From CALMZY01 sp052033915 (GTDB lineage Bacteria > Verrucomicrobiota > Kiritimatiellia > CAIQIC01 > JAGNIJ01), in assembly GCA_052033915.1 (NCBI GenBank), contig JBPOJF010000001.1:1-64000 (forward strand): a stretch of 64,000 bases of DNA. The letters run 5' to 3'. Below, piece by piece: positions 34,917-42,453 of this stretch. The notes beneath the pieces were generated by a model. That model made no database searches. It was not told the origin of the DNA and saw only the letters and a list, made by a program, of their open reading frames with translations. The first letter of the stretch is position 1. Every line of letters begins with the position of its first letter. A program made the translations under genes and the position numbers.

Positions 34917-36947
34917 TTATTCGGCGACATCCACGATTTCGACCGGGCACTCCGGGATCGAGGCCAGGAATTTCCGGCCGTACCACTTCGTGACAATCCG
35001 ATTGTCGAGGATCACCACAATGCCTTCATCCGTCGCGGTGCGAATCAACCGGCCAACGCCTTGGCGGAACTTCAGGATCGCCTCCGGCAGCGAGTAATCC
35101 CTGAACGGGTCGCCGCCGCGCTCCCGGACCCGATCCATCCGCGCCTTCACGAGCGGTTGATCCGGCACGGCGAACGGAAGACGCGCGATCATGACGTTAC
35201 TCAGCGCCTCGCCGCGCACATCCACTCCCATCCAGAAGCTGTCGAGCCCGAACAGAACGCCGTTCCTGCCCTTGCGGAACCTCTCCAGCATGACGTGGCG
35301 TGGGAGACCGCTCCCCTGCACATACAGCGTGAAGCCCTGGTCCGACATGAAATCGCGGACAAGATCGGCCATCTTCCGCATCAGGCTCGCGCTCGTGAAG
35401 AGGACAAAAGCGCGGCCTTGCGTTCGGGCGACATACTCCTTGATCACCGGGGCCGCCGCGGCCGGAAACGCTTCCGTGTTATTCGGGTCCGGAAGCCCGC
35501 GCGGGATGTACACGCGCATCTGCCGGGCGAAATCGAACGGCGACCCCAGTTTGAGCGCGTCGCACTCGGTCGCGCCGACACGGGTTCTGAAATAGTCAAG
35601 GCCGTCTCCCACGGCCAGGGTTGCGCTCGTCATGACCACACAATCGAGATTGCCGAACAGAGACTGCTCCAGGATCGGCCCGACCTCGATAGGGGCCGAA
35701 TAGAGAACCGTCTGCTGGCGCCGCCGCCCCTCCCGCTCGACCCAGTAGACCTGATCCTCAAGCGACTGCGTCAGGAATGCCTCCAGCCCGTCCCTCATCT
35801 CACAGCCGTGCGCGCGAATCGATTTCAACTCGGTCTTCAGATCCTCGTCTTCCGAACTCTCGATCAGCCTCCTCAGGCGGGCGGCGATCTCGGCCAGCGT
35901 GTTCATCGCGGCGGTGGAGATGGCCAGCGGGCTTTGCACAACACGCTGGGACGTCTCCTCCCCGAACTTCGCCCACTTCCTCACTTCCGCGTAGAACTCC
36001 GCAATCTCATCCCAAAGCCGCGTGACGGCATGCGCCGCCTCGCCGTCCCGCAACACCCCGAGCAATCCCTTGCTGCTCTCCGGGACATAGAGCCGGCGCA
36101 TCCAGTGTTCGAACGCGTAATGCGAAAGACGGAGGCCCATGTGTTCCGAGGCGACATTCTCGATCATGTGCGCCTCATCGAGAACCGCGATCCGGTACTC
36201 GGGCAGGAACGCCGCCCCACGCGTACGGAGCGCCAACTCGGAAAAGAAGAGATGATGATTCACGACCAGCAGATGCGCGTCCCGAATCCGGTTCCGCGCG
36301 CGCATGAGGAAACAGCGTTTATACTTCGGGCACTTGGCCCCCAGGCAGTTGCCGTGCTCGGCGCACACCGTCGCCCAGACATCCGAATCCGGCTGTTGCT
36401 CCATATCCTGGATGGCGCCGTCGGCCGTGCGGTCGGCCCACGCCCGAATCCGTTCCAGTTCCTGTTGTTCCGCGCTCTTGAACAGCTCCCCGCTCATCTT
36501 GCGCGCGCGGGCCAGCCGCCGCAGGCAAAGGTAGTTGCCGCGCCCCTTGACCAGCACCGCCCTGAAATCCAGCCCCATGTGCTTCTGAAGGAACGGGATA
36601 TCCTTGCTGATCAATTGTTCCTGGAGAGAAATCGTGTACGTCGAGACAACGGCCCGGATATTTCTCGAAACCGCGGCATGGATCAGCGGGACGAGATACG
36701 CGAAACTTTTACCGACTCCCGTCCCCGCCTCGACAGCCAGATGATGCGACTCCTCGATCGCGTCGGCAATCGCCGCCGCCATTTCAAGCTGTTGCGGACG
36801 CGGTTCGTAGGGGAACTCCTCCCCCGCGCAGGCCCGATGGAGTCCGCCGCCGGTACGAAGGAACGCCTCCGTGGGCGCCCTGATCGATTGGCCGGATTCG
36901 GCGGGCGGTTCTGTTCGGGGCGCGATCATAGGAAGAAGCTGGGCCAT
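34917..36947 (-). CDS. DinG-family ATP-dependent DNA helicase
   Basis: A 676-residue superfamily 2 helicase. Walker A is GTGVGKS (75-81), the DEAH box is in AVLDEAHMIEN, and motif VI is near the C-terminus (GVGRLIRT). Cysteines between motifs Ia and II (LCLRR, NCLGAKC and RCF) fit the iron-sulphur cluster of XPD/DinG enzymes. VVNHHLFF follows the cluster as in the family. It unwinds D-loops, R-loops or G-quadruplexes. The ATG at 36947 lies directly against a perfect 18-bp inverted repeat shared with tRNA-Lys. No ribosome binding site is visible. Confidence 0.88.
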   Translation of the reverse strand: MAQLLPMIAPRTEPPAESGQSIRAPTEAFLRTGGGLHRACAGEEFPYEPRPQQLEMAAAIADAIEESHHLAVEAGTGVGKSFAYLVPLIHAAVSRNIRAVVSTYTISLQEQLISKDIPFLQKHMGLDFRAVLVKGRGNYLCLRRLARARKMSGELFKSAEQQELERIRAWADRTADGAIQDMEQQPDSDVWATVCAEHGNCLGAKCPKYKRCFLMRARNRIRDAHLLVVNHHLFFSELALRTRGAAFLPEYRIAVLDEAHMIENVASEHMGLRLSHYAFEHWMRRLYVPESSKGLLGVLRDGEAAHAVTRLWDEIAEFYAEVRKWAKFGEETSQRVVQSPLAISTAAMNTLAEIAARLRRLIESSEDEDLKTELKSIRAHGCEMRDGLEAFLTQSLEDQVYWVEREGRRRQQTVLYSAPIEVGPILEQSLFGNLDCVVMTSATLAVGDGLDYFRTRVGATECDALKLGSPFDFARQMRVYIPRGLPDPNNTEAFPAAAAPVIKEYVARTQGRAFVLFTSASLMRKMADLVRDFMSDQGFTLYVQGSGLPRHVMLERFRKGRNGVLFGLDSFWMGVDVRGEALSNVMIARLPFAVPDQPLVKARMDRVRERGGDPFRDYSLPEAILKFRQGVGRLIRTATDEGIVVILDNRIVTKWYGRKFLASIPECPVEIVDVAE

Positions 36948-36983
36948 CTACCATTCGACGCGCAGGTGATTCTGCGCGTCGAA

Positions 36984-36989
<6 letters not shown>
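36948..36989. repeat. 18-bp perfect inverted repeat linking tRNA-Lys to the helicase start
   Basis: CTACCATTCGACGCGCAG (36948-36965) pairs perfectly with CTGCGCGTCGAATGGTAG (36972-36989) over a 6-base loop. The right arm contains the last six bases of the tRNA-Lys gene (CTACCA on its strand); the left arm ends one base before the helicase ATG. There is no T-tract, so it is not a standard terminator. Confidence 0.75.
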
Positions 36990-37059
<70 letters not shown>

Positions 37060-37184
37060 GGGGTCGGAAGGTGACTCATCGGCGTTTGGAAATCAACACT
37101 GGAAGTTAACTTTTTTTCATTTCTTCCATTTGATCACGAACCCCACGACACGGACACGGCACTTCAACTTGCGAGAATTATTAC

Positions 37185-37213
37185 TTGAAAAGGCGTCCAA
37201 CCCGGAACATAGT
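37185..37213 (+). promoter_or_regulatory. Promoter of tRNA-Gly
   Basis: TTGAAA (37185-37190) and CATAGT (37208-37213) with a 17-base spacer. The predicted transcription start is about 37220, eight bases before the tRNA. Confidence 0.5.
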
Positions 37214-37227
37214 GTGCGTTCTTCGGT

Positions 37228-37302
37228 GCGAGCGTAGCTCAGTGGTAGAGCGTCACCTTGCCAAGGTGAGGGTCGAGGGTTCAAATCCCTTCGCTCGCTC
37301 CA
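37228..37302 (+). tRNA. tRNA-Gly (anticodon GCC)
   Basis: A 75-base cloverleaf. The acceptor GCGAGCG pairs with CGCTCGC, the discriminator is T, and CCA is encoded. The D arm is GCTCAGTGGTAGAGC. The anticodon loop TTGCCAA on stem TCACC/GGTGA gives GCC. The T arm is GAGGG-TTCAAAT-CCCTT. A run of six T follows directly and could help end transcription. Confidence 0.96.
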
Positions 37303-37444
37303 TTTTTTGCCTCACACCGGGCGGCTCCCAAGACGAGACATGCCGCCAGGTTGGAGCGGCTCGCGCGGAAAGTATATGGACACAATCCGTGTCCATCCGT
37401 GGTTCCCCCCCTGTCAACACTGCTCTATCAGTGTGCTTCCAGCA

Positions 37445-37529
37445 TGGTGGGCGAGCCGGGAGTTGAACCCGGACGGGTTACCCCACAGGATCCTAAGTCC
37501 TGCGCGTCTGCCAATTCCGCCACTCGCCC
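37445..37529 (-). tRNA. tRNA-Leu (anticodon TAG)
   Basis: An 85-base class II tRNA. The acceptor GGGCGAG pairs with CTCGCCC, then ACCA is encoded. The anticodon stem CAGGA/TCCTG has loop CTTAGGA (anticodon TAG). The long variable arm TGGGGTAACCCG is typical of Leu. It lies 18 bases downstream of the aminotransferase stop on the same strand. Confidence 0.95.
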
Positions 37530-37547
37530 GATTGGAAGAGAACTCTC

Positions 37548-38753
37548 CTATCGGCAGCGCTCCATCGCCTCGGCGATGGAATCGCATAGATAGTCGATGT
37601 TGTTCGATGTGATGCCGGCGATATTCATGCGACCGCCGACGACGATGTAGATGCTCTTTTTGTCGCGGAGGTACGCGACGAGCGCGTCGCTCAGGCCGCT
37701 GAAGGAGAACATGCCGTGCTGCCGGTTGATGAACGAGAAGTCCATCGCAACCCCCCTCTTCTTCAGTTCGTCCACCAGTGTGCTGCGCGCCGTCGCGATT
37801 CTCCGGCGCATGGCGCTCAATTCCTGATCCCAGAGAGACCGCAGTGCGTCATCCCGGAGGATGGTCGTCACGATGGCGCCGCCGTGGGCGGCCGGATTCG
37901 AGTAGATCACCCGGATGACCGTCTTCATGTGGCTGAAGGCCGCCTCGGCCGATTGGGCATCGGCGGCCACGATCGTCAACGCCCCCACCCGGTCCTGGTA
38001 CAAGCCGAAGTTCTTCGAGAAGGAACTCGAGACAAAGCATTCAACGCCCGCGCCCAGCATGGTCAGGAGGCCTTTCCGGTCCTCCGCGATCCCCTCGCCC
38101 AATCCCTGGTACGCGAAGTCCAGGAACGGAATCCACTGTTGCGCCCGGGCGATGGCCGCGACTTCGCTCCATTGATCGCCGGACAAATCGACGCCTGTCG
38201 GATTGTGACAGCACACATGAAAAACGACGATGTCGTTCTTCGGCACGCGCTTCAGGGTGTCGCACATCGCGCCGAAATCGAGCCCATGCGATGCCGCGTT
38301 GTAGTACGGATAGCCCTCCGTCTTGAAGCCGGCGGCCGCAAAGACCCCCTTGTGATTGGGCCATGTCGGCGAACTCAGCCACACACGCGCGGTCGGCACA
38401 TACTTCCTGAGAAGCTCCGCGCCGACGCGCAACCCGCCTGTCCCGCCGGGCGTGTGGGCCGTGCGTGCGCGCTTCTCCCGCACCACCGGATGCCCTTGCC
38501 CGAACAGCAGGTCCTGCACCACTTCCGCGTACTCCGGCGACCCTGAAATCGGTATATACGATTTCGTGGTTCGGGTATCCCAGAGAACCTTCTCGGCCTG
38601 CCGGACCGCCTTGAGGATGGGTGTGTTGCCGCTGTCGTCCACGTAAACGCCCACCCCCAGATTGATTTTCTTCGGATTCGAGTCCTTCTTGAACGCGTCG
38701 GTCAGACCCATGATGGGGTCCGCGGGGGCCGGAGCAATGGCATCAAAGATCAT
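37548..38753 (-). CDS. Aromatic/aspartate aminotransferase (class I, AspC/TyrB type)
   Basis: A 401-residue PLP enzyme of the Iota-type aspartate aminotransferase group. It has NLGVGVYVDDSGNTPIL near residue 30, the HTPGGTGGLRVGAELL segment contacting PLP phosphate, HVCCHNPTGVD, and the Schiff-base Lys in SSSFSKNFGLYQDRVG. The C-terminus has GRMNIAGI with the carboxylate-binding Arg. It transfers amino groups between aspartate or aromatic amino acids and 2-oxoglutarate. AAGGAG precedes ATG 38753. It lies 11 bases downstream of the NDK gene on the same strand. Confidence 0.93.
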   Translation of the reverse strand: MIFDAIAPAPADPIMGLTDAFKKDSNPKKINLGVGVYVDDSGNTPILKAVRQAEKVLWDTRTTKSYIPISGSPEYAEVVQDLLFGQGHPVVREKRARTAHTPGGTGGLRVGAELLRKYVPTARVWLSSPTWPNHKGVFAAAGFKTEGYPYYNAASHGLDFGAMCDTLKRVPKNDIVVFHVCCHNPTGVDLSGDQWSEVAAIARAQQWIPFLDFAYQGLGEGIAEDRKGLLTMLGAGVECFVSSSFSKNFGLYQDRVGALTIVAADAQSAEAAFSHMKTVIRVIYSNPAAHGGAIVTTILRDDALRSLWDQELSAMRRRIATARSTLVDELKKRGVAMDFSFINRQHGMFSFSGLSDALVAYLRDKKSIYIVVGGRMNIAGITSNNIDYLCDSIAEAMERCR

Positions 38754-38764
38754 GGCGCGGCTCC

Positions 38765-39928
38765 TTACGCGTAGTACTTCCTGGCCCAGTCTTTGATGAG
38801 GTCCTGCTCCACCTTCACAATCTTGAGTTCGCGGGCCGCATTTTCCGGCGAGTCGGAAGCGTGCGCGGCATTGACCATGATGTCCCGGCCGAACTCGCGA
38901 CGCACGGAACCGGGCTGGGCCTTGCTCGGATCGGTCGGCCCGAGAATGCCGCGAATCTTGTCCACCGCTTTCGGCCCGGCATACACAAGCGCCAGGCATC
39001 TCTCCTTGCCGGGCTGCGATTTCTCGTTCGCCGCCATCTTCTGCGCCTTGCACCCGGTCATGAATTCGATGATCTTGTAGAATTGGTCATCGCCGTACAG
39101 CGGGCCGAGCTTGTCGCCGATGCAGGCCTTGACGTCTTCCGGCATCTCGAAGCCCAATTCCGTTTCGAGCAACTGGCTCGCGCGCTCCGCCACCTTTCCC
39201 TTCAGCTTCTCGCGCAGCACCTGCTGAACCGGGCCGTAGAACTCCTCCGCCTCGGCCACACTCATCCGGTGGACCTTCGCCCCGACGATGCGCAGGCCCG
39301 AGCCGGAGAACAGGTCGATGATGTTGCCGGGCCGGGCGCTCGGGAAGCGGAAATTGTCGGGCTTGATCAGGACGAGCGTCCTCTGACTCTCGGCGCCTTT
39401 CGCGACATCCACCGCGTCCATGACCAGCCCGCCGTCCTTGTCGCTGTACTCCGCCCACAGCTTCAACGCGGCGGCCACACTCGCATTCGTGAACCCCACC
39501 ATGACGGCCGGCTCCACGTAACGGACGTTCCCCTTCTCGTCGCGGATATAGTCCCCGTAGGTGCCCCGGATTGTGTCGGCGGACTCCGTGCTGTAACGGA
39601 CATGGCCGGTCGCCTTGCCGATCCGCGCCACGGCGTCTTCGCCTTCGAACAACAGCATGAGCACGCGCCGCCGCTGGCCCGTCGCGGGATCAGGCATGTA
39701 CGAGTGAAGAACATAGTCGGCGAGGATGTTTCGTTCGGCCTCGTTCGAGTCGCCTTCCTCGCGGATCAGTTGGGCATACCGTTCCACCAGTTCGCGGCTC
39801 GGACCGAACATCCGGGCCGCCACCAGGTCCAAGCCGGTCCGGCTGATAAATCGACCGATGACACCGCCGGTGCGCGATTTTGCGATTGTGTATGGATTAA
39901 TCAGTGCAAAAGCCAGTTCTTTAGCCAT
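38765..39928 (-). CDS. Two-domain nucleoside diphosphate kinase-like protein
   Basis: A 387-residue protein that reads as two NDK-fold halves. The C-terminal half (from about residue 185, RTLVLIKPDNF) keeps GRDIMVNAAHASDSPENA, with the catalytic phospho-histidine in the NxxHxSDS motif. The N-terminal half begins ALINPYTIAKSRTGGVIG and has GATGHVRYSTESADTIRGTYGDY, but where the histidine motif is expected it reads VMVGFTNASVAAA, so it is probably catalytically dead. Normal NDK is about 140 residues. The C-terminal half also carries an insert near 250-300. GGAG precedes ATG 39928. It should phosphorylate NDPs if active. Confidence 0.8.
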   Translation of the reverse strand: MAKELAFALINPYTIAKSRTGGVIGRFISRTGLDLVAARMFGPSRELVERYAQLIREEGDSNEAERNILADYVLHSYMPDPATGQRRRVLMLLFEGEDAVARIGKATGHVRYSTESADTIRGTYGDYIRDEKGNVRYVEPAVMVGFTNASVAAALKLWAEYSDKDGGLVMDAVDVAKGAESQRTLVLIKPDNFRFPSARPGNIIDLFSGSGLRIVGAKVHRMSVAEAEEFYGPVQQVLREKLKGKVAERASQLLETELGFEMPEDVKACIGDKLGPLYGDDQFYKIIEFMTGCKAQKMAANEKSQPGKERCLALVYAGPKAVDKIRGILGPTDPSKAQPGSVRREFGRDIMVNAAHASDSPENAARELKIVKVEQDLIKDWARKYYA

Positions 39929-40030
39929 TGGGAATCTCCACGTTTGGCTGCGTAACGTAGACGGAACTCGCGGCTTAATCAAGAGTAGAAGCAGCTTCCC
40001 GCGGCCCGCGACAATCGGTACTCTCCAGGC

Positions 40031-41215
40031 ATGACGCTCCAACACGCCATCCCCCCGCGCGCGGCGCGTAAACTGGCCGAACTGGCCCCGGTCGTGGTCC
40101 GTATCGCGGCCGACGCCGTTGCCGCGCGCCGCCCGGCCGACGCAACCCTCGCAAGCCATTTCCGGGCCCACCGCGAGTTGGGCTCGCGTGACCGCCGGTT
40201 CCTTGCGGACCTGGTCTTCTCATTTTTCCGCTGGCGCGGGTGGGTGCGGAACCTCGACGCGAACGCCGCGCTGGTTCTCGCTCACCGGATGGATGCCGCC
40301 GATATCCACCCCTCAATCGCCCTCCTGGCCAACACGCAGGACCTTCAGCCTCTCGCTGAATTCTCGCTCGAGAAAAAAGCGGTCGCGGCGGGAAATGCGC
40401 GGATCGACCATCTGGTTCCGGACGGGTTCCGCGATGTCCTGTATGAGCCCGAGGTCCATTTCAGAAAGTGCATCGAGTCGTTCCAGAAGCGCCCGCCGAC
40501 CTGGCTGCGGATCGCCCGACGGCATATCGAAGAGGTTCTCGTCGAACTTCAGTCGAAGGCCATTCCATACGCCCGACACGCTGCGATGCCTGAGGCCGTG
40601 TCCGTCACCGGCTCGCCGGCGATTGCATCGCCGCACGTCGAAATCCAGGATCTGGCCTCCCAAACGGTCGGTCACATCTGCGATCCGAAGCCCGGCGAGT
40701 CCTGGTGGGACGTCTGTGCCGGCGCCGGCGGAAAGAGCCTGCACCTGGCGGACCTCATGGAAAATCGAGGTTCGATCCTCGCCACCGACATCCGGGAATC
40801 GGCCTTGACGGAACTGCAACGGCGCGCGAAACGCGCGGGAGCGACGATCATCACGGCGCGCGGGATTGAACGCCCCGCCCGCGAAGATTTCGATGGCGTG
40901 CTCGTGGACGCCCCCTGCTCCGGCATCGGCACGTGGTCCCGGAACCCGGACGCCCGGTGGCGAACCACAAAAGACGATGTCACCGCGCACGCGGAAACGC
41001 AGACCGGGATTCTGAATGCCTCGGCAGATGCCGTCCGTGTCGGCAGCCGCCTCGTCTATTCCGTCTGCACCCTCACGAGCGCGGAGACGGTGGACGTGAT
41101 TGACTCGTTCCTGAACCGGAGGACGGACTTTGTTCTGGATGGAGAGCCGCGTTGGGTCTGGCCATGGGAGGGCCCGTGCGACGGCATGTTCATCGCGAAA
41201 ATGCGCCGCCGATGA
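40031..41215 (+). CDS. RsmB/NOP-family RNA (cytosine-5)-methyltransferase
   Basis: A 394-residue SAM-dependent enzyme. An N-terminal NusB-like helical region (about 1-130) is followed by the methyltransferase domain: motif I WDVCAGAGGKSLHLA (about 228-242), motif IV DAPCSGIGTWSRNPDARWR with the product-releasing Cys, and motif VI YSVCTLTSAETVDVI with the catalytic Cys. The likely target is 16S rRNA C967 or a similar site. The usual RsmB is about 430 residues. A TANNNT (TACTCT) six bases before the ATG and no ribosome binding site make it a weaker leaderless candidate. Confidence 0.85.
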   Translation: MTLQHAIPPRAARKLAELAPVVVRIAADAVAARRPADATLASHFRAHRELGSRDRRFLADLVFSFFRWRGWVRNLDANAALVLAHRMDAADIHPSIALLANTQDLQPLAEFSLEKKAVAAGNARIDHLVPDGFRDVLYEPEVHFRKCIESFQKRPPTWLRIARRHIEEVLVELQSKAIPYARHAAMPEAVSVTGSPAIASPHVEIQDLASQTVGHICDPKPGESWWDVCAGAGGKSLHLADLMENRGSILATDIRESALTELQRRAKRAGATIITARGIERPAREDFDGVLVDAPCSGIGTWSRNPDARWRTTKDDVTAHAETQTGILNASADAVRVGSRLVYSVCTLTSAETVDVIDSFLNRRTDFVLDGEPRWVWPWEGPCDGMFIAKMRRR

Positions 41216-41272
41216 CCTCGTCGGCGCTATCTCCGAAGCTCCCTCCGGCGCCGGAAAAAAGAACTCGCCTAT

Positions 41273-41327
41273 TTTTCCAAACCTTGGAAAACTTCCGTCC
41301 GATTTTTCCAACCCTTGGAAAAATCGG
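41273..41327. repeat. Tandem palindromes TTTTCCAA-NCC-TTGGAAAA upstream of kdsD
   Basis: Unit 1: TTTTCCAA (41273-41280), loop ACC, TTGGAAAA (41284-41291). Unit 2: a 13-bp perfect palindrome CCGATTTTTCCAA (41299-41311), loop CCC, TTGGAAAAATCGG (41315-41327). Core spacing is 31 bases. They fill the gap between the methyltransferase stop and the kdsD ribosome binding site. A decayed copy with the same spacing is at 20541-20591. Possible roles are operator, transcript processing or attenuation. Confidence 0.8.
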
Positions 41328-41339
41328 ATCGGAGCGCTC

Positions 41340-42311
41340 TTGAATTACACTGAAAAAGCCAAAGAAGTCATCGCCCTCGAAATGGCGGCCCTGAAGAAGG
41401 TCCGCGACAGCCTCGGCAAAGAATTCAACCAGGCCGTGACACTGATCCTGGAGCGTCTCAAGCAGGGCGGCAAGGTGGTCGTCACGGGCGTCGGCAAGAA
41501 CCTGCCCATCGGCCAGAAAATCGCCTCGACCCTGACGAGCACCGGCTGTCCCTCCATTTTCCTGCATCCGTCGGACGCTATGCACGGCGACCTCGGGATC
41601 CTGCACAACGCGGATATCCTGCTGGCGCTGAGCTACAGCGGCGAGTCCGAGGAACTGATGAATCTGATCCCGGTGGTGCGGCGGTACGGCGTCAGCATCA
41701 TCTCCCTCTGCGGCGTGGCGGCCAGCGCCCTGGCGAAGAACAGCGACGTGGTTGTTCTCGTGACCGTGGACCGCGAAGCGTGTCCGTTCAACATGGCGCC
41801 GACTTCGAGCACAACGGCGACCCTGGCCGTCGGCGATGCGCTGGCCATGATCCTTCTCGAAGCGCGGGGGTTCAAGAAGGAGGACTACGCCAAACTGCAT
41901 CCGGGCGGTTCGATCGGCCGCACGCTGCTGCTCCGGGTCTCCGATATCATGCGCACCGGCGAACGGCTGGCGAAAGTCCGCAAGGGCTCCTCGGTACGGG
42001 ATGCGGTGCTGGCCATGACAAGCGCTCGTTCGGGCTCGGTGGCGGTCGTGGACGAACAGGATCGCGTGGCCGGCATCTTCACGGACGGCGACCTGCGCCG
42101 GCATATCGGCGACTCCTCGGGCATCAGCAACCGGTTGATCGACGAGGTCATGACGCCCGACCCCATCATGCTGGGCAAGAACCACCTGGCCGTGGACGCG
42201 CTCGCCGTCTACGAAAAGCACAATATCGACGACCTGGTTGTCGTCGATGAAAAGAAGCGCCTGGTCGGGCTGGTGGACATCCAGGACCTGCCGAAATTCA
42301 AAATCTTCTGA
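41340..42311 (+). CDS. kdsD: Arabinose-5-phosphate isomerase (KdsD/KpsF)
   Basis: A 323-residue enzyme. A SIS sugar-isomerase domain (about 30-180: VVVTGVGKNLPIGQKIASTL, HPSDAMHGDLG, ALSYSGESEELMNLIP) is followed by two CBS domains (about 195-323: SDIMRTGERLAKV and VMTPDPIMLG). The catalytic His lies in KLHPGGSIGR. It converts ribulose-5-phosphate to arabinose-5-phosphate for Kdo synthesis in LPS. The start is TTG 41340, five bases after GGAG; no earlier start in the frame has a site. The palindromic repeat ends 13 bases before the start. Confidence 0.95.
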   Translation: MNYTEKAKEVIALEMAALKKVRDSLGKEFNQAVTLILERLKQGGKVVVTGVGKNLPIGQKIASTLTSTGCPSIFLHPSDAMHGDLGILHNADILLALSYSGESEELMNLIPVVRRYGVSIISLCGVAASALAKNSDVVVLVTVDREACPFNMAPTSSTTATLAVGDALAMILLEARGFKKEDYAKLHPGGSIGRTLLLRVSDIMRTGERLAKVRKGSSVRDAVLAMTSARSGSVAVVDEQDRVAGIFTDGDLRRHIGDSSGISNRLIDEVMTPDPIMLGKNHLAVDALAVYEKHNIDDLVVVDEKKRLVGLVDIQDLPKFKIF

Positions 42312-42322
42312 AGCATGAGGGG

Positions 42323-42385
42323 ATGGAGCGTTTTGGAGTGTCGCGCCATGACACCGCGCCATCCCGCCGGCGCTCCATTACTCCA
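42323..42385 (+). other. Nested inverted repeats downstream of kdsD
   Basis: ATGGAGCG (42323-42330) pairs with CGCTCCAT (42371-42378); inside, GTGTC (42338-42342) pairs with GACAC (42350-42354); and TGGAGT (42334-42339) can pair with ACTCCA (42380-42385), which would make a pseudoknot with the first stem. GCGCCAT is also directly repeated. No T-tract follows. It may be a structured 3' end of the kdsD message or a leader of the next gene. Confidence 0.4.
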
Positions 42386-42453
42386 TTGACCCAACGCCTC
42401 CCTCCCGCTATCTTTCCCGCCTGTTTGAACAACAATGAAAGGGCGTTTTCGCC

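Noticed and set aside
37306..37444. Possible terminator or RNA between tRNA-Gly and tRNA-Leu (ATGGACAC/GTGTCCAT)
   Set aside because: An 8-bp inverted repeat without T-tract and no other structure; too little to call.
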